Assembly: GCF_038502225.1 (NCBI RefSeq)
Contig: NC_091303.1
Location: 31,125,414-31,189,413, forward strand
Reading direction: 5' to 3'
Length of the DNA stretch: 64,000 bases
From: Cherax quadricarinatus
Taxonomy: Eukaryota; Arthropoda; Malacostraca; Decapoda; Parastacidae
Of this stretch, positions 54,377 to 64,000 are shown piece by piece. The number at the start of each line of letters is the position of its first letter. Positions within the stretch are counted from its first letter, which is position 1. The notes beneath the pieces were generated by a model. It saw only the letters and a program-made list of their open reading frames with translations, ran no database searches and was not told the DNA's origin. Both the position numbers and the translations under genes were made by a program.

Positions 54377-54442
54377 GTAAGTATGCTACACTGCTTTGTT
54401 AACATAATCAGAATTTTATCTTGAATACTGGTTGTAGTTTAA

Positions 54443-55515
54443 CCCTTTGAGGGTCGACAGGCCCTCTCCGAAACTCGTTCTCAGGGTCGGCCAAATTTAA
54501 AAAAAAAAAAAAATTATTTTTTCTTATGAAAAGATAGAGAATCTTTTCCCGATCATAAAGACACCAAAAGTTTGAAATTTGATAGAAAACTTACGGAATT
54601 ATGCTCTCGCAAAGTTAGCGGTCTCGGCGATGTTTACGCATCGGCGATTTTGCCCACTTTGAGCCCCATTTTCGGCCAATTTCACTGTACTAGTCGACAC
54701 AAAACATGAATATTTCGCTAGAACTCCATTTTTTCTATCGAATGGGTGCAAGAAACCACTCATTTATGAAATTCAACTATCCAGTACAGTGGTCAGAATT
54801 TAGCAATTTTGCCAATTTCACACAAATTTCAAAAGATGCCAATTTCCGAATAGGGTCCAGAATAAACAAGAAAGACATTCCTGGCACTAAAATGACATTT
54901 CCTCTAGTCATTATTCACGTCTCAAGGCCCCTCTTATATTCTTTTGCTTTCCACTTTGAATTTTTATTTCCACAAAAAATATAAGATTTACTGTTATGCA
55001 GACTACTGCATTAGTGTAAAAAATGGTATAAATATTATTGGTGCACTTGTGAAAGAATATTAGACTCACCAGTTGACGTGTATTGCACGCTTGGCACGAT
55101 TTGTTTACTTTTGAAGTTTGGTAAAAATCGAACATTTCTGCTACTTTGAGCTCAATTTCAAGGCACCTTTCTTTGTAAAACCAGTCAAAATCATCTCTAT
55201 TTCTGTAATATGTCTTCCATTCTATAAAATGAGACCAAGAAAACTAGAATACAACAATAAATACCATACGAAAATACACTGCAAAGTCGCTGATTTATTA
55301 AAAAAAAATGGTCAAAGTTTTTTTTTTCTCATTATGCACTGTGTGCTGCAGGATTTTTTTTAGACTGTGCACACTGACCACATAGACCCATTCTTTCATA
55401 TGAAGGCCTACCAGCTTTCTCCCACTAGATTTGAGGCCGCTAGAATTTATGAGTACTAGTACGTCAAAAACCCCTACGCGTAAGACGTACTAGTACGACG
55501 AAAACCCTCAAAGGG
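54443..55515. mobile_element. 1,073-bp piggyBac-type MITE in ABHD12 intron 2
   Basis: TTAA-flanked (54439-54442 and 55516-55519), ends CCCTTTGAGGGT. The left part shares TTATTTTTTCTTATGAAA with the piggyBac at 26068 and the MITE at 57726. The right part carries two GTACTAGTAC palindromes about 35 bp apart beside CGTC/GACG, mirroring the arrangement in the autonomous element. Open frames of about 90 codons here are meaningless. Confidence 0.92.
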
Positions 55516-55685
55516 TTAAGGTAGAATAATATAATCAAGTGTTGCTCTATAGCTTCATACTGTTTTGAAATTATACTATTCATTGTGATACTGGTGATAT
55601 TTTATCTTTGTAAGGAAGTGATAATTTTTCTCTGCAAGGAGGCCTATGCTTTTCTTAAGAAGAGGCCTATGCTTTTCTTAAGAAA

Positions 55686-55835
55686 AAGGACACAAGTGCA
55701 ACTAATGTGACATTTTATTGTGTCAACGTTTCAGTCTCCAGGAGCTTTATCAAGCCAGTAATGGCTTGATAAAGCTCCTGGAGAGCGAAACGTTGCTGCA
55801 ATAAAATGTCACATTAGTTGCACTTGTGTCCTTTT
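55686..55835. mobile_element. Folded element C (ribozyme-like family, degenerate core)
   Basis: A near-perfect 150-bp hairpin whose arms both read outward to 'GCAATAAAATGTCACATTAG' (right) and 'GTTGCACTTGTGTCCTTTT'. The right arm contains CTTGATAAAGCTCCTGGAGA then GCGAAACGTT: the order is as in elements A and B, but the CUGANGA box is not conserved. A 22-bp direct repeat (AGGCCTATGCTTTTCTTAAG) lies just before it. No clean TSD is visible. Confidence 0.7.
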
Positions 55836-56900
55836 ACTTAACATAGTGTTGGTAAGTCTACCAACATTAATACACATGCTTCTCTTTGTAAGAAAGCCAA
55901 TGCTTTTCTCTGTAAGGTGGGCTAAATTTAGAGATAAAAACAAGCATTTAAGCCATATATAAGATAATGAAAGGATATGAAAGAATTAGTCAGGTTTCCT
56001 AATATCATCACTGGAAAAGAAGTTGCCAAAGCTATAAACTAAGAAAAAAGGAGATGCCAAAAAGATATTAAAACTTCTTAACTCCATCATTTGACAGAGC
56101 AAGGTTATGAATACAAACTAGGAAGAAGAACTTCTGATGGCACAATAGACAATGGAAGAATATTAAAATCGTTTACTAGAGGAGGTACTAAATGCTACAA
56201 GCATTGGAAACTTTAAAAACATTACTTGGAGTATACTTGGAGAGGGTTTCATCGATCAGTGCCCCCACTGCCCAGTCTGTGACCAGATTATAATCTAAAT
56301 GTTTGATGAAGGAGCACCAGGAGCTTAGCTTTGGTCCTAGAGTTACAATAGACACAGAAATTATGTTCTGCACATAATGTAATTTACTGCAATGTGTCTG
56401 CCAAAGCATAGAAAGAAATTTGACTAAATCCTGTATGATCAAATAAAATACTGAATAAAATTATTTCACTGAATTAATTTTTTTATGTTGGCATTACAGT
56501 ATAAGTTAGAAATAGTAAAGTTGTTATGTTAGGGAAGCATATTTATGTATACAGTAGAGTCTGAAGTGCTTGCTGCCAAAGAAATTAAAAGATGTATGGT
56601 AATTGCAAATTAAAACTGCATCAGTGTACACTGTTGGGAATATCTATTTATTGCAGAGTGAACTTTTGATACAAAGCAAGAAAGTTATAGGTCACAACTA
56701 GCATGACCATGAATAGAAAATGTTAAAAATTAATAATAAAATGTACAACAGGAAATGAAATTAGTGTATAAGTTATGGCTCAGTATAAATACTGCACTAA
56801 AATACTTTGAGTGCTCTTGTCATTAACCAGATAATTTATAGAATGTTCTTTCCATCTATATTTCTAATACAATTTATATATAATTATTATTTATTGACAG
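55836..56900 (+). other. Remainder of ABHD12 intron 2
   Basis: AT-rich intronic sequence. No gene or clear transposon is seen. The acceptor TTATTGACAG ends at 56900. Confidence 0.6.
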
Positions 56901-57006
56901 TAAATCTTCCTAAAGGAGTAGACTACAATGTACCAGATAAAGAAGATTTACCTGGGACACGCAACTTCTATTTACAAACTGACAAAAAAGTTAAAGTTGG
57001 AGTGTG
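56901..57006 (+). CDS. ABHD12: ABHD12-like, exon before the hydrolase domain
   Basis: 106 bp from a TATTGACAG acceptor to a GTGAGT donor. With the G of the preceding exon it encodes VNLPKGVDYNVPDKEDLPG, then TRNFYLQTDKKVKVGVW. This matches the ABHD12 segment VRVPYFIDLKKP...CNYYLQPEEDVTIGVW in order and spacing. The last codon is split (TG+G), so the next exon should start in phase 2 with HT.P-like sequence. The catalytic Ser-Asp-His triad lies in exons beyond 64000. The remaining downstream DNA in this window is repeats. Confidence 0.9.
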
Positions 57007-57182
57007 GTGAGTGTTCATTTTTTCATTGCAAAGTCCCCAGTAGTATGTGTAAGCTGGCCATGTGGTATTCAGGGTCTCGAATAGTATGATTAATTCAATA
57101 ATTTTTCCAACTCGCAATAAGAATATAATGCTGTGTTCATTTTTCTTGTATGAATACAATTTCATGCAAAATGAAAAGAGGG

Positions 57183-57418
57183 TGAAGCAGCTGGGATTGA
57201 TGGGATCAAGGAAGAAATGTTAAAAGCAGGTGGGAATATAGTTCTGGAGTGGTTGGTGCATTTGTTCAGTAATTATATGAAAGAGGTAAAGGTACCTAGG
57301 GATTGCCAGAGAGTATGCATAGTTTCTTTGTATAAAGGAAAAAGGGATAAAAGAGAGTGTAAGAATTATAGCAGAATAAGACTATTGAATATATCAGGTA
57401 AAGTGTATGGTAGAGTTT
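57183..57418 (+). pseudogene. RTE-like LINE RT fragment
   Basis: MLKAGGNIVLEWLVHLF, a CIVSLYKGKRDKRECKNYS block and SGKVYGRV: the same RT segment as copies 1 and 2, with substitutions. It is cut by the poly(T) of a minus-strand RTE tail. Confidence 0.8.
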
Positions 57419-58862
57419 TTTTTTTTTTTTTAACAAGTCGGCTGTCTCCCACCTAGGCAGGGTGACCCAAAGAGAAAGAAAATCCCCAAAATGAGAATAC
57501 TTTCATCATCATTTAACACTTTCACCACACTCATACATAATCAATGTTTTGGCAGAGGTACCAAGATACAACAGTTTAGAAGCATATATAAAGATGCAAT
57601 ATAAAAAGTGACCTGAAATAATATAATAAACTCCCTGTAGAATATAATATCAGGGCCCCAATTATGTATATACCATCCTTTTACAAATCTCTCCAAACCG
57701 CCAATATCCCAAACCCCTCTTTTAACCCTTTCAGGGTCCAGAGGCCAGATTTCAAAGTGTGCACCAGGGTCCAAGAATTTTCAAAAAATAATTTTGTTAT
57801 TTTTTCTTATGAAATGGTAGAGAATCTTTTTCTGATGGTAATAAAACAAAAAGTACAAAATTTGATGGAAAATTGATGAAATTATGCTCTCGCGAAGTTT
57901 GATGTGTCGGCGATATTTACGCATCGGCAATTTTGCTGATTTTGACTCCCATTTTAGGGCAATTACAGTATTCCAGTCAACCAAATTCTTAGCTATTCCA
58001 CTAGTATTACTTCTATTCTATCGACTGAGCACAAGAAATCGCCAGGTCAACTGTTTCAATAACAAAATAAAGCGACCGGAAATTGGTAATTTGGCCAATT
58101 TAATGCAAAGTTCAAAATATTTCAATTTCAAAATAGGGTCCAAAATAAACAATGCATGCATTCCTGGCACTAAACTAACATTTCCTCTGTTCATTAGTTA
58201 TGTTTTAAGGCTTTACAAATGAATTTCATTTTGATTTTTTATTCACATAATGAATTTTTATTCAAACCAAAAAATAGAAGATTTACTGTTGTGCAATACT
58301 GTAATAATTGTATAAATAATATCACCACATTTGTGAACGTATATTAGACCCACCAGCTGTCATGTATTAGACTTGTGAGGTCATTTGTTTTCTCTTGAAC
58401 ATCGGCAAAAATTTAACATTTCTGCTACTTTGAGCTCAGTTTCACGTCATTTCCAGTACTAAAACCAATCAAAATCATCTCTATTTCTGTAGTATATCTT
58501 CCATTCTATTAAATGAGACCAAGAAATTGCAAATACAACTGTAAAAAACATGCAAAAAAAACACTGCAAATTCGCTGTTTTAATCGAATATTATGGTCTC
58601 AGATTTTTTTCTCTCATTATGCACTGTGTGTTGCAGGATTTGTTTTATGTGGTGCACACATGCCACATAAATGTATTCTCTCATATCTAGCCCAGATTTA
58701 CTTCTCACAGCTTATCAGAGTGAGCTGAGCTCATGGCGTAGATCTACAGTTTGGACCCTGAACGTAAAGCCGGAGATCTACGGCACGGACCCTGAAAGGG
58801 TTAAAGGGCAGGCACTGTACTTCCCATTTCCAGAACTCAAGTCCGGCTATATAAAAATAACA
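57419..58862 (-). mobile_element. RTE-like LINE 3' end, minus strand, split by a MITE
   Basis: Poly(T) and 'AACAAGTCGGCTGTCTCCC' start the 3' UTR. It continues to 57721, is interrupted by the TTAA MITE at 57726-58800, and resumes at 58805 with GGCAGGCACTGTACTTCCC to about 58862. Confidence 0.85.
57726..58800. mobile_element. 1,075-bp piggyBac-type MITE
   Basis: TTAA-flanked (57722-57725 and 58801-58804), ends CCCTTTCAGGGTCC. Same overall plan and length as 54443-55515. Its subterminal palindromes are GTAGATCTAC and GAGATCTAC. Confidence 0.92.
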
Positions 58863-59052
58863 GATAGAGTAAGAAGTAGTTGGGACGAAAGGAAAAATGG
58901 AAACAACAAGTAAGAGAGAGGTGAAAGTGTATAAACTAAGGGAGGAGGAAGTTAGAGTGAGATATAAGTAATTATTGGCAGAAAGGTGGGCTGGTGCAAG
59001 TATGAGTAGTGGGGGGGTTTAAGAGGGTTGGAATAGTTTTAAAAATGCAGTA

Positions 59053-59255
59053 CAGTGGACCCCTGCTTAACGATCATCTCCCAATGCGACCAATTATATA
59101 AGTGTATTTATGTAAGTGCGTTTGTATGTGTATGTTTGGGGGTCTGAAATGGACTAATCTACTTCACAATATTCCTTATGGGAACAAATTCGGTCAGTAC
59201 TGGCACCTGAACATACTTCTGGAATGAAAAAATATCGTTAACTGGGGGTCCACTG
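59053..59255. mobile_element. 203-bp Tigger-type MITE, copy 2 (TA TSD)
   Basis: Same length and nearly the same sequence as 38956-39158. TA lies at 59051-59052 and 59256-59257. RTE copy 2 preserves the empty site (AAAATGCAGTATTAGAATG at about 50316-50334). Confidence 0.93.
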
Positions 59256-59257
59256 TA

Positions 59258-61527
59258 TTAGAATGTGGAGCAGAAGTTTGTGGCTATAGGAGGGTGGGTG
59301 CAGGAGAAAAGAGGAGTGATTGGTGGAATGATGAAGTAAAGGGTATGATAAAAGAGATAAAGGTAGCTTATGAGAGGTTTTTACAAACCAGAAGCATTAT
59401 AAGAAGAGCAGAGTATATGGAGAGTAAAAGGAAGGTGAAGAGAGTGGTGAGAGAGTGCAAAAGGAGAGCAGATGAAAGAGTGGGAGAGGCACTGTCAAGA
59501 AATTTTAATGAAAACAAGAAAAAATTTTGGAGTGAGATAAACAAGTTAAGAAAGCCTAGGGAATGAATGGATTTGTCAGTTAAAAACAGAGTAGGGGAGT
59601 TAGTAGATGGGGAGATGGAGGTATGGGGTAGATGGCGGGAATATTTTGAGGAACTTTTAAAAGTTGACGAAGAAAGGGAGGCAGTCATTTCATGCACTGA
59701 CCAGGGAGGTATAACATCTTTTAGGAGTGAACAAGAGCAGGATGTGAGTGTTGGGAAGGTGCATGAGGCATTACATAGAATGAAAGGAGATAAAGCAGCA
59801 GAAACTGATGGGATCATGACAAAAATGTTAAAAGCAGGGGGGGACATAGTGTTGGAGTGGTTGGTATTTTTGTTTAATAAATGTATGGAACGGAGGAAGG
59901 TACTAGGGATTGGCAGAAAGCATGTATAATTCCTTTATTTAAAGGGAAAGGGGACAATAGAGATTGTAAAAATTATAGGGGAATAAGTTTACTGAGTATT
60001 CCAGGAAGTGTACGGTAGGGTTATTATTGAAAGAATTAGAGCTAAGATAGAGAAGGATTGTGGATGAGCAAGGAGGCTTAAGAGTGGGTAGGGGATGTGT
60101 AGATCAAGTGTTTACATTAAAGCATATATGTGAACAGTATTTAGATAAAGGTAGGGAAGTTTTCATTTCATTTATGGATTTAGAAAAGGCATATGATAGA
60201 GCGGATAGGGGAGCAATGTGGCAGATGTTGCAAGTACGTATATGGAATAGGTAGTAAGTTACTAAATGCTGTAAAGAGTTTTTATGAGGATAGTGAGGCT
60301 CAGGTTAGGGTGTGTAGAAGAGACGGAGACTACTTCCCCGTAAAAGTAGGTCTTAGACAGGGATGTGTAATGTCACCATGGTTGTTTAATATATTTATAG
60401 ATGGGGTTGTAAAAAAGTAAATGCTAGGGTGTTGGGGAGAGGGGTGGGATTAAATTATGGGGAATCAAATACAAAATGGGAGTTGACACAGTTACTTTTT
60501 GCTGATGATACTGTGCTGATGGGTGATTCTAAAGAAAAATTGCAAAGGTTAGTGGATGAGTTTGGGAAGGTGTGTGAAGGTAGAAAGTTGAAAGTGAACA
60601 TAGATAAGAGTCAAGTGATGAGGGTATCAAATTATTTAGATAAACAAAAATTGGATATCACGACTTAAGAAATCGTAATGACACGATTGCAAATAAACCA
60701 TACCCCCGGCCGGGATTGAACCCGCGGTCATAGAGTCTCAAAACTCCAGCCCGTCGCGCTAACCACTAGACCAGGTAGTTGGATGAATCTTATTGTGGCT
60801 AGCTGGTCTAGTGGTTAGCGCGACGGGCTGGAGTTTTGAGACTCTATGACCGCGGGTTCAATCCCGGCCGGGGGTATGGTTTATTGGATATCACATTGGA
60901 GAGGGAGGGGGTATGGAAGAAGTGAATTTTTTCAGACATTTGGGAGTTGACTTGTCAGCAGACAGGTTTATGAAGGATAACGTTAACCATAGAAATGATG
61001 AAGGAAAAACGGTGAGTGGTGCATTGAGGTATCTGTGGAGATAAACAAACCATTATCCATGGAGGCAAAGAAGTGAATGTACAAAAGTATAGTGGTACCA
61101 ACACTTATATGGGTGTGAAGCTTGGGTTGCAGATGCTGCAGCAAGGAGGTGGCTGGAGGCAGTGGAGATATCCTGAATAAGGGCAATGTGTGGTGTAAAT
61201 ATTATGCAGAGAATTTGTAGTGTGGAAATTAGGAGGAGGTGTGGAGTTTCTAAAAGTATTAGTCAGAGAGCTGAAGAGGGGTTGTTGAGGTGGTTTGGTC
61301 ATTTAGAGAGAATAGATCAAAGTAGAGTGACTTGGAGAGCATATAAATCTGTAGGGAAAGGAAGGCAGGTTAGGGGTCATCCTAGAAAAGGTTGGAGGGA
61401 GAGGGTAAAGGAGGTTTTGTGGGCGAGGGGCTTGTACTTCCAGCAAACATGTTCGATAGAAGTGAATGGAGACGAATGGTTTTTGGGACCTGATGAGCTG
61501 TTGGAGTGTGAGCAGGATAATATTTAG
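59258..61527 (+). pseudogene. RTE-like linker and RT (copy 3), frameshifted
   Basis: 59294-59566 linker (WWNDEVKGMIKE, RNFNENKKKFWSEINKLRKP), a stop, then 59567-59929 RT start (GDKAAETDGIMTKMLKAGGD). 60060-60254 GGLRVGRGCVDQVF, 60193-60420 VGLRQGCVMSPWLFNIF, and 60429-60660 with the catalytic LFADDTVLMGD. After the SINE, 60905-61190 is degraded and 61186-61527 encodes RRRCGVSKSISQRAEEGLLRWFGHLERIDQSR and HPRKGWRERVKE. Many frameshifts; inactive. Confidence 0.85.
60662..60882. mobile_element. Inverted tRNA-SINE dimer with 12-bp TSD
   Basis: A 221-bp insertion flanked by ATTGGATATCAC (60650-60661 and 60883-60894). The left half is a minus-strand SINE with tRNA head and short tail. The right half is the same head on the + strand. 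The arms (about 60694-60776 and 60797-60884) are reverse complements with a roughly 20-bp loop. Each head has a perfect A box (TGGTCTAGTGG) and B box (GGTTCAATCCC). The right half has no tail of its own. The TSD shows the dimer entered as a unit. Confidence 0.88.
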
Positions 61528-61656
61528 TGGAGGGATTCAAGGAAACTGGTTATTTTTATATAGCCGGACTTGAGTACTGGAAATGGGAAGTACAAAGCCT
61601 GCACTTTAAAGGAGGTGTTTGGGATATTGGCAGTTTGGAGGGGTATGTTACATATC

Positions 61657-61922
61657 TTTATCTTTCTTTCAACGTACCAGCCGTATCCCACCGAGGTGGG
61701 GTGATCCATAAGGAAAAACGAAAGTTTCTCCTTTTAAATTTAGTAATATATACAGGAGAAGGGGTTACTAGCCCCTTGCTCCTGGCATTTTAGTCGCCTC
61801 TTATGACACGCATGGCTCATGGAGGAAGAATTCTGTTCTACTTCCCCATGGAGATAAGAGGAAATAAACAAGAACAAGAACTAGAAAGAAAATAGAAGAA
61901 AACCCAGAGGAGTATGTATGTA
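61657..61922 (-). mobile_element. Short RTE derivative, partial, minus strand
   Basis: Reverse complement of about 48640-48890: 'CCACCGAGGTGGGGTGATCC', 'GGAGAAGGGGTTACTAGCCC', GCATTTTAGTCGCC. It replaces the 3' end of RTE copy 3. Confidence 0.82.
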
Positions 61923-62292
61923 CAGTTGACTCTCAACTAATGGCGGCACACTGCCATAACAACATACTGGAGTGAGAGATATGGGAGGAAGTGTAAAATA
62001 AATCCAGTGAAGAGCAGGAGTGCAGTGGGGACAGTAAAGGAACACTGTATCAACATCTGGGGTCCCAGACTATTCAACATCTTACCAGAAGATATCAGAA
62101 ACACGGCTGGAACCAGTGTAGAAGCCTTCAAGAGGAAACTGGACAAGTATCTTTACCAGGTGCCAGATCAACCAGGCTGTGATGGATATGTGGGGCAGCG
62201 GGCCTCCAGCAGCAACAGCCTGGTTGACCTGGTAAGCACCAGACGAGCCTGGCCCATGGCCGGGCTCAAAGAGTAGATAAACCCTCAAAACT
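61923..62292 (+). pseudogene. LINE C-terminal fragment with 3' tail
   Basis: NPVKSRSAVGTVKEHC, IWGPRLFNILPEDIRN, SVEAFKRKLDKYLYQVPDQP and a stop near 62276. FNILP...FKRKLDKYL is the C-terminal signature of CR1/Daphne-type reverse transcriptases. A short tail with GGTATATCAAAGG follows. The rest of the LINE is absent. Confidence 0.7.
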
Positions 62293-63420
62293 CCTCAAAG
62301 GTATATCAAAGGTAGGTGGTAGGTTACTGAAAGCATTTAAGATATTTTACGAGAATAGTGAGGCTTGGGTTAGAATATGTAAGAGAGTGGGAGATTATTT
62401 CCCATTAAAAGTAGGCCTTAGACAGAGATGCATGGTGTCACCATGGTTGTTCAATATATTTATAGATGGGGTTGTAAGAGAAGTGAATGCTCGGGTGTTG
62501 GCAAGAGGCGTTGGATTAAGAGATAAAGAATCTAACACAAAGTGAGAGTTGGCACAGTTGCTTTTTGTTGATGACACTGTGCTTTTGGGAGATTCTAAAG
62601 AGAAGTTGCAGAGGATGGTGAGCAAGTTTCAAAAGGTATGTAAAAGAAGGAAATTAAAAATGAATGTAGGAAAGAGCAAGGTGACGAGGATAATAAAAAA
62701 AATATGTGATGAAAGACTGGATATCAGATTGGAAGGAGGAAGTATGGAGGAAGTGAATGTATTCAGATGTTTGGGAGTGGACTTGCCAGCAGTTGGGTCT
62801 TTGAAAGATAAGGTGAATCATAGAATTGATGAGGGGAAAAAGATGAGTGGTGCACTGAGCAGTCTGTGGAGACAAAGAACATTATCCATGGTAGCACAGG
62901 GGAATGTATGAGAGTATAGGGGTACCTACACTCTTATATGGGTGGAGCCAGTGGATATGGCATGTCTGAGGACAATGTGTGGTATGGATATAATGCAGAG
63001 AAGCCATAGTTTGGAAATTAGGAGGAGGTGTGGGGTTACTAAAAATATTATTCAGAGGGCAAAGGAAGGGTTGTTGAGGTGGTTTGGACATTTAGAGAGG
63101 ATGGAACAAAATAGAATGACTTGGAGGGCATATAAATCTGTAGCTTCCACTAGTGGAAGGAAGGCTGGGTAGGGGTTGTCCTAGGAAAGGTTGGAGGGAG
63201 GGGTTAAAAGCGGTTTTGTGTGCAAGGGGCTTGGACTTCCAGCAAGTGTGAGCATGTTGGATTGAAGTGAGTGCAGATGAATGGTTTTTATTTGACGTGC
63301 TGTTGGAGTGTGAGCAAAGTAACATTAATGAAGGGATTCAGGGCATCCTGTTAGCTGGACTTGAGTCCTGGAGGTGGGAAGCACAGTGTCTGCACTCTGA
63401 AGGAGGGGTGTTAGTATGTT
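62293..63420 (+). pseudogene. RTE-like RT and 3' UTR (copy 4), degraded
   Basis: Begins within the RT (GGRLLKAF, VGLRQRCMVSPWLFNIF), followed by LLFVDDTVLLGD, in which the catalytic FADD is FVDD, then FRCLGVDLPAVGS and RRRCGVTKNIIQRAKEGLLRWFGHLERMEQNRM, and a partial 3' UTR (CTGGACTTGAGTCCTGGAGG). Closer to copy 1 than to copies 2 and 3 in wording (VREVNAR, ARGV). Inactive. Confidence 0.82.
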
Positions 63421-63944
63421 GCAAGTTTTTAACTGTAGTGTAGGCATGCAGGGATGTCGCTAGAGTTGGTGTCACCTGGGGCGGAATCTCTGGTGTCACC
63501 CGGGGCAGCATCTTTGGTGTTACCCCCCATGAAATTCAAGGGCAGGTGGGGGGAAATAAACTCCAATTATGTCACTACTGCATGACCAGTGACAAATGTT
63601 TAGCAATGAGAACGTTCAAAGGCCATAAACTGAAGAGGAGAATACTTCTCAACTTTATTAATGATAAAATAAATAATTGTAGTAATATTGAGGAAACATA
63701 AACTCAAGTACCACTTGGAGTACATCCAACAGATCCTACATTTATTCATCTTCAACAATGCCAAAACAAAAACAAAAAACTTGAAAAATAAAGAAAAACA
63801 TTACAATATCAGAGAAACACTAGTTTCAATTTGACCTTGAGTACAGGTAACATCTCAGTGAATCTGATGTTACATTTCCTTGCCTTCAATTATGCAAAAT
63901 CATCTATCATATCATCAGAATCAATGATTTTCACTATATAGGCT
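63421..63944 (-). other. Possible transposon 3' region, unassigned
   Basis: 'GTGTCACC(T/C)GGGGC' repeats three times near 63471-63525. On the minus strand a short frame ends KIIDSDDMIDDFA at about 63896, which could be a transposase C-terminus (hAT-like is a guess). The rest is AT-rich with poly(A)-like runs. Confidence 0.25.
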
Positions 63945-63946
63945 TA

Positions 63947-64000
63947 CAGTAGGGCCCCACTTATATGGCAGGTTAGGTTCCAGGCTACCGCCGTAAAGCG
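63947..64000 (+). mobile_element. Start of a CAGTAGGGCCCC-type Tigger/MITE (cut by window end)
   Basis: TA then CAGTAGGGCCCCACTTATAT, GGCAGGTTAGGTTCCAGGCT: the same terminal sequence as the right end at 53454 read in reverse. It continues beyond the window. Confidence 0.85.

Larger units (their letters stand above)
58863..61655 (+). mobile_element. RTE-like LINE copy 3 (group 3), with nested MITE and SINE dimer
   Basis: From late endonuclease/linker to 3' UTR. A MITE sits at 59053-59255 and an inverted SINE dimer at 60662-60882. The 3' end is replaced near 61655 by a minus-strand fragment of the short RTE derivative. Confidence 0.88.

Noticed and set aside
60715..60875. Two tRNA genes in opposite orientation
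   Set aside because: The anticodon arm region is enlarged and the heads are part of a SINE dimer with a target-site duplication.
57007..64000. Next ABHD12 exon (HTVP..LHGN region)
   Set aside because: I looked for the conserved segment and found only LINE, SINE and MITE sequence.

Overview
This is a repeat-rich animal nuclear sequence, most probably from a decapod crustacean. The arguments are (TTAGG)n arrays (the ancestral arthropod telomere motif), very long (GT)n tracts, tRNA-derived SINEs, and a mix of CR1/L2-like, RTE-like and RNase-H-bearing LINEs with Tigger and piggyBac DNA transposons. The taxon is inferred, not proven. There are no bacterial-type genes, operons or CRISPR arrays. 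Most long reading frames are transposon genes or opposite-strand shadows of low-complexity DNA.

Layout. 1-10.2 kb has no host gene: a 2.6-kb inverted repeat, a 0.3-kb (GT)n tract, interstitial TTAGG arrays, a 5'-truncated CR1-like LINE lying between GT tracts, minisatellites and a very G-rich block. 10.2-19.7 kb is a graveyard of LINE and SINE fragments carrying two head-to-head elements with hammerhead-ribozyme-like motifs, each with 12-13 bp target-site duplications (TSDs). 19.8-32.3 kb holds two CR1/L2-like LINE copies in tandem, the second split by a complete piggyBac element (742-aa transposase, TTAA TSD, matched 15-bp termini), then a deleted Tigger and a second CR1-like LINE. 32.5-39.6 kb holds an RTE-like LINE split by a 942-bp solo LTR, joined to a Gypsy-type element whose surviving gene order is gag, protease, integrase.

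The one host gene recognised is an ABHD12-like serine hydrolase (lysophospholipase family) on the + strand. Three exons with good splice sites and compatible phases lie at 41830-41912, 54258-54376 and 56901-57006, and the gene runs past the right edge. Intron 1 (12.3 kb) and intron 2 (2.5 kb) are filled by Tigger, LINE, SINE and piggyBac-type MITE insertions. Only the N-terminal membrane anchor and the segment before the alpha/beta-hydrolase domain are encoded here.

57.0-64.0 kb, presumably ABHD12 intron 3, is RTE-like LINE debris containing a 203-bp TA-flanked MITE, a 1,075-bp TTAA MITE, an inverted tRNA-SINE dimer with a 12-bp TSD, a LINE C-terminus and the start of another Tigger-type element.

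Most notable: (1) short retroelements with hammerhead-like cores ending beside an AATAAA, found as head-to-head dimers with TSDs, one having captured a LINE fragment; (2) an apparently intact piggyBac whose subterminal palindrome pair is echoed in local MITEs with a different palindrome each; (3) an inverted tRNA-SINE dimer; (4) integrase-before-RT order in the Gypsy fragment; (5) SINE and LINE pairs sharing 3' or 5' ends.
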